Below, piece by piece: positions 54,182-61,819 of a stretch of DNA of 64,000 nt (its first letter is position 1; every line of letters begins with the position of its first letter). This DNA is from JAICUF01 sp038250675 (GTDB lineage Bacteria; Gemmatimonadota; Gemmatimonadetes; Gemmatimonadales; GWC2-71-9). The stretch lies in contig JBBSCB010000013.1 in NCBI GenBank assembly GCA_038250675.1, positions 1-64,000 of the forward strand, read 5' to 3'. Position numbers and translations under genes: made by a program. A model generated the notes under the pieces. It ran no database searches. It was not told the DNA's origin and saw nothing but the letters and a program-made list of their open reading frames with translations.

Positions 54182-55398
54182 GGGTTTTGATCGCCGACAA
54201 GTTCGAGAAGGTGGGCGTGGACGGGCTGCAGGAGCTTGGCTGCACCGTGGCGCTTCGGCCCGAGCTGGGCGCGGACACGCTGCCGGAGGCGGTGCGCGAG
54301 CTGGACCCGGAGATTCTGATCGTGCGCAGCACCAAGGTAACCCGGGCCGCGCTGGAGGCCGGTGTCAGTCTCGGGCTGGTGATCCGTGCCGGTGCCGGCA
54401 TCGATACCATCGACATGGCCGCGGCCTCGGCCCGCGGCGTGTTCGTCTCCAATTGTCCGGGCCGCAACTCGCTGGCCGTGGCCGAGCTGGTCATGGGACT
54501 CCTGCTGAGCTGCGACCGGCGGATCCCGGACCAAGTGGCGGACCTGCGCCGGGGCACGTGGAACAAGGGCGAATACTCCAAGGCGCGCGGGCTCCACGGC
54601 CGGACGCTGGGCATCGTCGGGCTGGGTCAGATCGGCCGCGAGATCGCGCGGCGGGCGCTGGCGTTCGGGATGCGGGTGGCGGCGTGGTCGCGCAACCTCA
54701 CGGTCGAGGAGGCGCGGAGCCTGGGTGTCGAATACTGCCAGACGCCGCTCGACGTCGCGCGGGTGAGCGATGCCGTCTCCATCAACGTCGCTGCCACCTC
54801 GGAGACGAGGCACCTGGTCAACGACGAGTTCCTGGCCCAGATGCGGGCCGGAGCCCACCTCATCAATACGTCACGCGGCTCGGTGGTGGACGAGGCGGCG
54901 CTCGCCCGCGCGATCCATGAGAAGGGCATCCGCGCCGGGCTCGACGTGTTCGCCGACGAGCCGGCGGGCGCCACCGGCACCTTTTCTGACGCGATCGTGC
55001 AGGAGCCCGGCGTGTACGGAACGCACCATGTGGGCGCATCCACCGAGCAGGCGCAGGTGGCAATTGCCCACGAGGTGCTCCGGATCGTCGGCGCGTTCAT
55101 CGAGAACGGCGCGGTGCCCAACTGCGTCAACCGCCTGGCCAAGAGCGCGGCGACGCACGTGCTCTCCATCCGCCACCAGAACCGGCCCGGCGTGCTGGCG
55201 GACGTCTTCCGTGAGCTCGCCGACCGGGGCATCAACGTGGAAGAAGTCGAAAACATCATCTATCATGGCGCCAAGGCGACCCTGGCGCGGGTCCATCTCG
55301 ACATGCGTCCGGATCCGGCAGCCATCGCGGCCATTCGCGACGGCAATCCGCACATCATCAGCGTGGACCTGACCGCGCTCGACGGAAGGAGTGGGTGA
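54178..55398 (+). CDS. serA: D-3-phosphoglycerate dehydrogenase
   Basis: A 406-residue D-2-hydroxyacid dehydrogenase that oxidises 3-phosphoglycerate in serine biosynthesis. It has VIRAGAGIDTIDMAAA, the NAD-binding GLGQIGREIARRAL, the catalytic INTSRGSVVDEAAL arginine region, a histidine in GTHHVGASTEQAQ and a C-terminal ACT domain (HQNRPGVLADVFRELADRGI) for allosteric control. It lies between the DUF1015 gene and serC. Family membership and operon position make SerA the firm choice. Confidence 0.95.
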   Translation: MRVLIADKFEKVGVDGLQELGCTVALRPELGADTLPEAVRELDPEILIVRSTKVTRAALEAGVSLGLVIRAGAGIDTIDMAAASARGVFVSNCPGRNSLAVAELVMGLLLSCDRRIPDQVADLRRGTWNKGEYSKARGLHGRTLGIVGLGQIGREIARRALAFGMRVAAWSRNLTVEEARSLGVEYCQTPLDVARVSDAVSINVAATSETRHLVNDEFLAQMRAGAHLINTSRGSVVDEAALARAIHEKGIRAGLDVFADEPAGATGTFSDAIVQEPGVYGTHHVGASTEQAQVAIAHEVLRIVGAFIENGAVPNCVNRLAKSAATHVLSIRHQNRPGVLADVFRELADRGINVEEVENIIYHGAKATLARVHLDMRPDPAAIAAIRDGNPHIISVDLTALDGRSG

Positions 55399-55402
55399 CC
55401 AC

Positions 55403-56506
55403 ATGAGCGATCGCATCTTCAATTTTGGCGCCGGCCCCGGCGTGCTGCCCGAGCCAGTGCTCAAGCAGGCGCAGCAGGATCTCTGGAACGTGGCCGGCAG
55501 CGGGATGGGCGTCATGGAGCTGAGTCACCGCGGCAAGGTGTTCGACCGCATCGCCGTCGAGGCGGAGCAGGCGTGCCGCGACCTGGCGGGCATTCCGGAC
55601 AATTACCGCGTGCTGTTTCTCCAGGGCGGCGCGTCGCTCCAGTTCTCGATGGTGCCAATGAATCTCCTGCCGGCCGGTGCGACGGCCGACTATCTGGTGA
55701 CCGGCGTATGGTCGCAGAAGGCCGTGAAGGAGGCCGCCCGTCAGGGCACCGTGCACGCTGCGGCCAGCAGCGAGGACCGGAACTTCAGCTACGTGCCCGG
55801 CCGCGACGCGATACAGTATTCCGCGGCCCCGCGCTACGTGCATCTCACGACCAACAACACGATCTACGGCACCCAGTGGGGGGCGGAGCCGCCGGTGCCG
55901 GCCGGCGTGCCGCTCGTCGCGGACACCTCAAGCGACATGTACAGCCGGCCGCTCGACGTCCGGAACTACGGGCTGATCTACGCGGGCGCGCAGAAGAATC
56001 TGGGTCCGTCGGGCGTGGTGCTGGTCATCATCCGGGACGATCTCATCGAAGCGGGGCCCAAGGACCTGCCCACGATGCTGCAGTACCGCACGCATGCCAC
56101 GGAGCGCTCGCTCTACAACACGCCGCCCACCTTCGGCATCTACATGATGGGTCTCGTCTTCAAGTGGATTCAGGCGCAGGGCGGGCTGACCGGCATCGCC
56201 GAGCGCAATGCCGAGAAGGCGCGGGTGCTGTACGACCATCTTGACCAGAGCGAGTTTTTCCGCGGCACGGCGGAGACGGTCAGCCGCTCGCTCATGAATG
56301 TCTGCTTCCGGGCGCCCACCGAGGAACTCGAGGCCAGGTTCGTCACGGAGGCGACGAAGCGCGGCTTGGAGGGGCTGAAGGGACACCGCCTCGTGGGCGG
56401 CATGCGCGCCAGCATCTACAACGCCTTCCCGAAGGCGGGTTGCGATGCGCTGGTGGCGTTCATGAAGGAGTTCGAGCGGGCCAACCGCCCGGCGGCCGTC
56501 CGCTGA
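55403..56506 (+). CDS. serC: Phosphoserine aminotransferase
   Basis: A 367-residue class V aminotransferase: IFNFGAGPGVLPEPVL, GVMELSHRGK, VLFLQGGASLQFSMVPMNL and the PLP lysine in YAGAQKNLGPSG. The C-terminus HRLVGGMRASIYNAFP is typical of SerC. It makes 3-phosphoserine from the SerA product. The ATG at 55403 has AAGGAG about 11 bases upstream. Its stop is followed within nine bases by the sulfurtransferase start. Confidence 0.96.
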   Translation: MSDRIFNFGAGPGVLPEPVLKQAQQDLWNVAGSGMGVMELSHRGKVFDRIAVEAEQACRDLAGIPDNYRVLFLQGGASLQFSMVPMNLLPAGATADYLVTGVWSQKAVKEAARQGTVHAAASSEDRNFSYVPGRDAIQYSAAPRYVHLTTNNTIYGTQWGAEPPVPAGVPLVADTSSDMYSRPLDVRNYGLIYAGAQKNLGPSGVVLVIIRDDLIEAGPKDLPTMLQYRTHATERSLYNTPPTFGIYMMGLVFKWIQAQGGLTGIAERNAEKARVLYDHLDQSEFFRGTAETVSRSLMNVCFRAPTEELEARFVTEATKRGLEGLKGHRLVGGMRASIYNAFPKAGCDALVAFMKEFERANRPAAVR

Positions 56507-56514
56507 TTCCGGCC

Positions 56515-57363
56515 GTGGTCTCCGCCGAGTGGCTGTCCCAGAACCTCACGGTTCCGGGGGTCCGGGTGGTGGATGCGTCGTGGTACATGCCCACGAGCGG
56601 GCGCGATGCCGGGGCGGAGTACCGCGCGGCGCACATTCCCGGCGCCGTGCGCTTCGATCTGGAGGCGGCCAGCGATGCCGCGAGCGCATTGCCCCACATG
56701 CTGCCCTCCGCCAGTGATTTTTCCCGGCTGATGGGCGCGCTCGGCCTGGGTGACGACGATACGATTGTGCTGTACGACGGATCGGGCACCAATCGGAGCG
56801 CGCCGCGCGCCTGGTGGATGTTCCGCACGTTCGGCCACCAGGACACGGCGGTCCTCGATGGCGGGCTGGCACAGTGGCGCGCCGAAGGGCGGCCGCTCGA
56901 GGCCGGTTCCGTGACGCGGCCGCCGGCACACTTCTCGGCCCGGCTCGACCACGCGCGCGTGCGGAACGTGGACGAGGTCCGCGCGCTGCTCACCAGCGGC
57001 GCGGCCCAGCTGGTCGACGCCCGGAGCGCCGAGCGGTTTGCCGGCACGGCGGCCGAGCCGCGCGCCGGGCTCCGGTCGGGACACATTCCCGGCAGCCGGA
57101 GTCTGCCCTACCAATCGTTGCTCGACCCCGCCGGCCGTCTGCTGGAGCCGGCGCTGCTGGCGCAGCGGGTGGCGGAAGCCGGCGTTGACCTCACGCGACC
57201 GGTGGTGGCCACCTGCGGCTCCGGCGTCACCGCCTGCGCCGTCGTCCTCGCGCTCGAGCATCTCGGTGCGCCGGGCGCGGCGGTCTACGACGGCTCCTGG
57301 ACCGAGTGGGGCGCCCGCCCCGATCTCCCGATCGAAACAGGTCCCGCCCTCCCTTCATCCTGA
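56515..57363 (+). CDS. sseA: Two-domain sulfurtransferase (3-mercaptopyruvate/thiosulfate)
   Basis: A 282-residue tandem rhodanese protein. The first domain (VVDASWYMPTSGRDAGAEY, DDDTIVLYDGSG) is inactive; the second has the catalytic cysteine in ATCGSGVTACA, and CGSGVTA is typical of 3-mercaptopyruvate sulfurtransferase. The GTG at 56515 is chosen; a CTG at 56503 overlapping the serC stop (CTGA) is an alternative. It forms the end of the serine operon, linking serine/cysteine carbon flow to sulfur transfer. Confidence 0.88.
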   Translation: MVSAEWLSQNLTVPGVRVVDASWYMPTSGRDAGAEYRAAHIPGAVRFDLEAASDAASALPHMLPSASDFSRLMGALGLGDDDTIVLYDGSGTNRSAPRAWWMFRTFGHQDTAVLDGGLAQWRAEGRPLEAGSVTRPPAHFSARLDHARVRNVDEVRALLTSGAAQLVDARSAERFAGTAAEPRAGLRSGHIPGSRSLPYQSLLDPAGRLLEPALLAQRVAEAGVDLTRPVVATCGSGVTACAVVLALEHLGAPGAAVYDGSWTEWGARPDLPIETGPALPSS

Positions 57364-57373
57364 CGCTGCGCTC

Positions 57374-57410
57374 TTGACAAATACCTACACGTGTAATATT
57401 ACATGTGTAG
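57374..57410 (+). promoter_or_regulatory. Promoter with overlapping BlaI-type operator
   Basis: TTGACA at 57374-57379 and TATTAC at 57397-57402 are 17 bases apart. A 26-base near-perfect palindrome (57385-57410) covers the spacer and -10 box; its arms differ at one position and each contains a TACA-N2-TGTA box, the pattern recognised by BlaI/MecI repressors. It lies 32 bases before the BlaI-like gene, so autoregulation is expected. Confidence 0.75.
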
Positions 57411-57441
57411 TCGTTTGCCAATTCCGTTCAGCGAGGGAGCG

Positions 57442-57843
57442 ATGCCCCAGTCACACCAATTGACCGAATTGCAGCTCGCGCTGCTCCGCGTCCTCTGGGA
57501 GCGCGGCGAGGCCACGGTGGTCGAGATCTGCGACGCGCTGCGGCCTGCGCGATCGCTTGCGCCCACGACGGTCGCGACACTGCTGTCGCGGCTCGAGCGG
57601 CGCGGGGTGGTCACGCACCGCACCGCAGCGCGTCAGTTCGTCTACGCCGCCGCGGTCACCGAGGCCGACGTTCGCCACTCGATGTTGAGCGAGCTGACCG
57701 AGCAGCTGTTCGACGGTGACGTCACCGAGCTGGTGCACCATCTGCTCAGCGCCCGCGAGATGACCGCCGATGATCTGGGGAAGGTCAAGGAGCTGATCGC
57801 GAATCACGAGGCCCGCCTGGAGGTATCCGATGACCCGCGCTGA
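57442..57843 (+). CDS. BlaI/MecI-type repressor
   Basis: A 133-residue winged-helix protein: LTELQLALLRVLWERGEATV, LAPTTVATLLSRLERRGVV and a dimerisation C-terminus (LFDGDVTELVHHLLSA). This is the BlaI/MecI/CopY family, whose members are released from DNA by proteolysis through an M56 sensor. The ATG at 57442 has GAGGGAG upstream; the frame opens at 57403 within the operator. It overlaps the M56 gene by 14 bases. Confidence 0.92.
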   Translation: MPQSHQLTELQLALLRVLWERGEATVVEICDALRPARSLAPTTVATLLSRLERRGVVTHRTAARQFVYAAAVTEADVRHSMLSELTEQLFDGDVTELVHHLLSAREMTADDLGKVKELIANHEARLEVSDDPR

Positions 57844-59065
57844 TCTGGTGGCATGGCTGCTCACCTACGCCGTTCACAGCACGCTGCTGCTGGGGGGCGT
57901 CTGGTTCCTCATCCGCCGGCGGGCGCTCCGGTCCCATCAGCTTCAGGACACCTTCTGGAAGGCGGCGCTCATTGGCGGCCTCGTGACGGCCACGGTGCAG
58001 ATGTCGTTTGCGATCCGGCCGGCCGGAAGCATCGCACTCGACCGGGCCGCCGTCGTCACGCTGCCGACCACCAGCGCCGGAATCGCGGTGGGTGACGCGC
58101 CCGCGCCGGCATCGTCTGCTGCCGATCTTCCGCTCACGATTCCGACCACGGCATCCCCGGCAACGTCGGCTGCCGTCGCGCCCCAGCGCGCCCCGGCGGA
58201 CCTGCCGACGCAGCCCGCTGGCTCGGCACCGGCATCGTTCGCCCTGGCGGCATGGGGGCTGCTGGCGCTCCTGGCCGTGGCGCATCTCGCCACCGCGCAC
58301 ATCCGTCTATCCCGCCGCCTCGGCCGCCGGGCACCGGTCGCCGATCCATCGCTGATGGCGCAGCTGGACCTGCTTCGCCGCGCCGCCGGTGTCCGCCGTG
58401 CCGTCCGGCTGACCAGCGCCGAGGGCCTGGCCAGTCCGGTGGCGCTGGGTCGCTCCGAGATCTGTCTGCCGCCCGCGGTCATCACCGATCTGGACGCCGC
58501 GCAGCAGCACAGCGTGCTGGCGCACGAGCTCGCCCACCTGGCGCGACTGGATCCGCTCTGGCTCGCCCTGGGCTGCGTGATTGAGCGGGTGTTTTTCTTC
58601 CAGCCGCTCAACCGCATCGCGCGCCGCCGGATGCAGGAGACCGCCGAATACCTGTGTGACGACTGGGCGGTGGACCGCACCGGCTCCGGCCTCACCATGG
58701 CGCGCAGTCTCGTGAAGGTGGCCGAATGGATGCATGGCATTCGCGAACAGCCCGTTCCCCTCTCGGGCATGGCGGAAACGCCGTCCCATCTGGTGACCCG
58801 GGTGCGCCGGCTGATCGAGAACCGCGAACCCGCGGCGCCGCTGGCAGGTGCCGGCCGCGTTCGCGCTTGTCGGCGTCACGGCTGCGGCGGTGCCCGGCGT
58901 GAGCGCGGTGCGGCAGCAGGTGCCCGTTGCCGCGCAGGCCCCGGCCGACATCGGCGAGACCCGGGTGCGCCATCTGCGCAGTCCGCTGGTGGGGTCCGTG
59001 GTTGTGCCACCAGTGCTTGTGCCGGTGATCGCACCGACGCCAACGCCCGCAGTGGCGGAACTTGA
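57830..59065 (+). CDS. BlaR1-like M56 membrane metallopeptidase, frameshifted before its last helix
   Basis: The N-terminal 340 residues are a BlaR1-type protease: three transmembrane helices (HSTLLLGGVWFLI, ALIGGLVTATVQM, LAAWGLLALLAVAHLA), a proline/alanine linker, and the zinc motif VLAHELAHLARLDPLW with ETAEYLCDDWAV downstream. After RRLIENREPAAP the frame turns into arginine/glycine-rich nonsense to 59065. In the frame used by the next entry RRRWQVPAAFALVGVTAAA gives the expected fourth helix. Removing one C from CCC at 58829-58831 joins them. The intact product would be about 675 residues with HEAT repeats as the periplasmic sensor. Confidence 0.82.
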   Translation: MTRADLVAWLLTYAVHSTLLLGGVWFLIRRRALRSHQLQDTFWKAALIGGLVTATVQMSFAIRPAGSIALDRAAVVTLPTTSAGIAVGDAPAPASSAADLPLTIPTTASPATSAAVAPQRAPADLPTQPAGSAPASFALAAWGLLALLAVAHLATAHIRLSRRLGRRAPVADPSLMAQLDLLRRAAGVRRAVRLTSAEGLASPVALGRSEICLPPAVITDLDAAQQHSVLAHELAHLARLDPLWLALGCVIERVFFFQPLNRIARRRMQETAEYLCDDWAVDRTGSGLTMARSLVKVAEWMHGIREQPVPLSGMAETPSHLVTRVRRLIENREPAAPLAGAGRVRACRRHGCGGARRERGAAAGARCRAGPGRHRRDPGAPSAQSAGGVRGCATSACAGDRTDANARSGGT

Positions 59066-59858
59066 TGGCATGCCGGATCTCGTCGTCGGCTCGTGGCCCA
59101 CGCTGGCGCCCGCAGCGCTGCGCGGCCTCCGCAGCGATGCGCGGGGTATGGCGCGGGCCGAGATCGCATCCATGAAGAGCGGCAGTACACGGCAGGATAC
59201 CGCCGAGAGCGGGCGCCAGATCGCGGCGCTGGTCGGCGCGCTGGGCGATGCCGACGTCGAAGTCCGGCGGGTGGCGGCGCACTCGCTGGGCCAGCTGGAA
59301 GATCGGCGCGCGGTGCCGGGCCTGATCACCGCGCTGCACGACAGCGACGCCGACGTTCGCCGGCAGGCCGCGTGGTCGCTGGGCCAGCTGGAGGACCGGC
59401 GCGCCGTGGCACCGCTGGGCGCCGCATTGACCGATGCGGACCCGCAGCTGCGCCAGACCGCCGCCTGGGCACTGGGCCAGCTCGAGGATCCGTCCGCGGC
59501 GCCGGCCCTGGCGGCCGCACTGAAGGACGGGGACGTTGAGGTGCGCCGCAAGGCGGCGTGGGCGCTGGGTCAGCTCGAGCTGCACGTGGCACCGCAGGCG
59601 CTGGTCGATGCGCTGACCGACCGCGACGCGGATGTGCGTCGCACCGCCGGATGGGCTCTTAGCCAGATGGAGGACCCCCGCGCGGTGCCGGCGCTCCGCG
59701 CGATGCTGGCCGACTCCGATGCCGGGGCGCGCCGCAACGCCATCAATGCGCTCTCCCAGATTCGTGATTCCAGCGCAATGCAGGCGCTGATCGGTGCGAT
59801 GCAGTCCAAGGATGCGGAAGTACGCCGTGCGGCAGCCCGCGCGCTCGGCGAGCGCTGA
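58848..59858 (+). CDS. Fourth helix and HEAT-repeat sensor part of the M56 protein
   Basis: A 336-codon frame starting at a GTG: helix VPAAFALVGVTAAAVPGV, a low-complexity linker to about residue 115, and then about seven HEAT repeats of 31 residues with consensus ALxDxDxxVRRxAAWALGQLEDxRAVPAL. It is most simply the C-terminal half of the preceding M56 gene. A separate exported HEAT protein using GTG 58848 and a signal-like first helix is the alternative, but the ribosome binding site is poor. HEAT arrays bind proteins or nucleic acids; here they would face the periplasm. Confidence 0.75.
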   Translation: MPAAFALVGVTAAAVPGVSAVRQQVPVAAQAPADIGETRVRHLRSPLVGSVVVPPVLVPVIAPTPTPAVAELDGMPDLVVGSWPTLAPAALRGLRSDARGMARAEIASMKSGSTRQDTAESGRQIAALVGALGDADVEVRRVAAHSLGQLEDRRAVPGLITALHDSDADVRRQAAWSLGQLEDRRAVAPLGAALTDADPQLRQTAAWALGQLEDPSAAPALAAALKDGDVEVRRKAAWALGQLELHVAPQALVDALTDRDADVRRTAGWALSQMEDPRAVPALRAMLADSDAGARRNAINALSQIRDSSAMQALIGAMQSKDAEVRRAAARALGER

Positions 59859-59876
59859 CCAGCGAGGGAGTGAGGA

Positions 59877-61265
59877 ATGAAATCCATGACCCGGCTCGGC
59901 ATTGCCCTCTCCGCGCTCGTCGTTGCCGGCGGTGCCGGCTTCGCAGTGCTGGCCCAGGGCGGACAGCGGATCCACATCGTGATCTCGCGCATCCACGTCA
60001 ATGCGCACGTACACATCACGCCGGCCATCCGGAAGAACGGTCGGCCGGGGCCCGACTCCGCTCAGGTGGCCACGTTCCTCGCCGGGCTCGGCCGCGCCGA
60101 TCCGGTCGTCTGCGAGATGGCGGTCGATCAGATCGGCAACTCATGGGGACCATGGGGCGGCGGCAGTCGCGTCGGCTCGCTCAGCGACGAATCCGGCGCC
60201 AACCAGGCCGTCCGCAACAGCTTTGGCGGCAACGTGGCTGATGCGCGGGCCGTGCCCGTGCTGGCCGCGGTCATGGGTGATCCCAGCCCGTGTGTCCGCC
60301 GGGCGGCGGCTCAGCTTCTCGGCCGCAGCGATGCGCCGGTGGCGCTGACGACGCTGCGGGCGGCGCTGGACGCCAGCGACGCGCGGGTCCGCGAGACCGC
60401 ATTCATGGGCGTGGGGTACGCGCAGGATGCGGCCTCGTACGACGCCATCGTGCGGGGGCTTCGCGACCGGGAGGTTGCCGTGGCACGGATGGCGGCATGG
60501 GGCCTGGGCGAGATGCAGGACGAGCGGTCGGTGCCGGCGCTGATCGATGCGCTCCGGAGCCCCGATACCGGCCTGCGCCGCACCAGCAGTTGGGCGCTGG
60601 GTCATATCCAGGATCATCGCGCCGTCGAGCCGCTGATGGAGCTGCTGCGCGACGCCGATGCGGGCGTGAGGATGACCGCGGTCCATTCGCTGGGCGAGAT
60701 CCAGGATGCACGGGCCACCTCCAGCATCGTCCCGCTGCTGCAGGACGCTGACGTCACGGTGCGGCTCGAGGCGGCGCACACGCTGGGCGAGATCCAGGAC
60801 AAGGCCGCCGTGACGGGCCTGGTGCGGGCGCTGCATGATGCCGACGCCGAAGTACGCCAGCAGGCGGCGCACTCACTCGGTGAGATTCAGGATCGGGGCG
60901 CGGTGGACGGTCTCGTGGGCGCGCTGCATGACGCCAACGCCGACGTACGCTCGCAGGCGGCGCATTCCCTGGGAGAAATCCAGGACGCCCGTGCCGGCGA
61001 GCCGCTGGCCGCGGCGCTGGCCGACGTCAACGCGGACGTGCGCTCGCAGGCGGCCCATTCCCTGGGCGAGATCGGTGATCCATCCACGGTCGCCGCGCTG
61101 GCAGCCGCCTCGAAGGACGGCAATACCGAGGTGCGGCGCCAAGTGATCCACGCGCTGGGCCAGATCCAGGGTGGCGGATCCACCGATGCCCTCGTGGCCG
61201 CGATGAAGGATGCGGACCCCGAGATCCGGCGGGAGGCGGCGCGGGCGCTGGGGCAGAAGGACTGA
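59877..61265 (+). CDS. Exported HEAT-repeat protein
   Basis: A 462-residue protein with a signal peptide (LGIALSALVVAGGAGFAVLA), a unique N-terminal region of about 100 residues and about eleven HEAT repeats of 31 residues with consensus ADVRSQAAHSLGEIQDARA. The internal repeats are nearly identical at the DNA level every 93 bases. It starts 18 bases after the M56-HEAT gene and GAGTGAGGA precedes the ATG. It is likely the partner or substrate-binding component of the same sensor system. No enzyme motif is seen. Confidence 0.88.
   Translation: MKSMTRLGIALSALVVAGGAGFAVLAQGGQRIHIVISRIHVNAHVHITPAIRKNGRPGPDSAQVATFLAGLGRADPVVCEMAVDQIGNSWGPWGGGSRVGSLSDESGANQAVRNSFGGNVADARAVPVLAAVMGDPSPCVRRAAAQLLGRSDAPVALTTLRAALDASDARVRETAFMGVGYAQDAASYDAIVRGLRDREVAVARMAAWGLGEMQDERSVPALIDALRSPDTGLRRTSSWALGHIQDHRAVEPLMELLRDADAGVRMTAVHSLGEIQDARATSSIVPLLQDADVTVRLEAAHTLGEIQDKAAVTGLVRALHDADAEVRQQAAHSLGEIQDRGAVDGLVGALHDANADVRSQAAHSLGEIQDARAGEPLAAALADVNADVRSQAAHSLGEIGDPSTVAALAAASKDGNTEVRRQVIHALGQIQGGGSTDALVAAMKDADPEIRREAARALGQKD
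60590..61150 (+). repeat. 93-base tandem repeat within the HEAT gene
   Basis: The CAxTCxCTGGGCGAGATC block recurs at about 60683, 60776, 60869, 60962 and 61055, exactly 93 bases apart. Two neighbouring units share GCGCTCGCAGGCGGC and are close to identical, suggesting recent unit duplication or gene conversion. Confidence 0.85.
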
Positions 61266-61338
61266 TCGGTGATCTGCGTCATCGCCCGGCGGCGCGCCCG
61301 GCGCAATGTTGGACGGGTCACCAACAGGCGAGCGAACG

Positions 61339-61815
61339 ATGCGGGAACAGCAGCCAGAGGGGCGAGTACAGACCGGTCGTGAGAGCGGCCGTGATGGGTA
61401 CGGTGTGCCGCACGAGCCCGGGGTGGATACCTACGGGCAGGCCCGAGCCGGACAGGGCAACTGGCAGGACGAGGGGCCGGCCGGGTTGCCCGAGGCGCCG
61501 CCGGCACCGGATGGCCCGCTGGGGCAGGGTAGCGAGCCGATGGCGCGGGGTGCGGACGCCGCGCGTCCGGACCAGCTCCCCGGCGGCGTCGGCGGTGCGG
61601 CGCGCCCCATCCGCGATGCAGCCGATCGTACGCCGGTCCTCGCGTCGGGGCTCAGCAACTACAGCCGTGATTCGCAGTACGGCAATCAGGGTCGCTACGG
61701 CACGCCGGCGCAGTACAATGAGGAGCCGATGACCGGCGGCGAGCTGCAGAACGGCGACCATCCGGCGGACCGCCCCGCCACCGGCGAGCCGACCACGCCT
61801 CATCCCAACGGCTAA
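61339..61815 (+). CDS. Low-complexity, glycine/proline-rich disordered protein
   Basis: A 158-residue protein rich in G, P, Q, D and R without hydrophobic segments. The C-terminal part (NYSRDSQYGNQGRYG, PAQYNEEPM) carries tyrosine-containing motifs. The start at 61339 (MREQQPEGR) is uncertain: ATG 61306 is in frame and neither has a good ribosome binding site. Function unknown; the bias of the third codon position and lack of stops suggest a true gene. It converges on the O-antigen ligase-like gene with a four-base gap. Confidence 0.5.
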   Translation: MREQQPEGRVQTGRESGRDGYGVPHEPGVDTYGQARAGQGNWQDEGPAGLPEAPPAPDGPLGQGSEPMARGADAARPDQLPGGVGGAARPIRDAADRTPVLASGLSNYSRDSQYGNQGRYGTPAQYNEEPMTGGELQNGDHPADRPATGEPTTPHPNG

Positions 61816-61819
61816 CGCG

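Noticed and set aside
58848..59858. HEAT frame as an independent secreted protein with its own GTG
   Set aside because: Considered less likely than a frameshift, since M56 proteins need a fourth helix exactly here and the ribosome binding site is poor; kept as an alternative in the entry.
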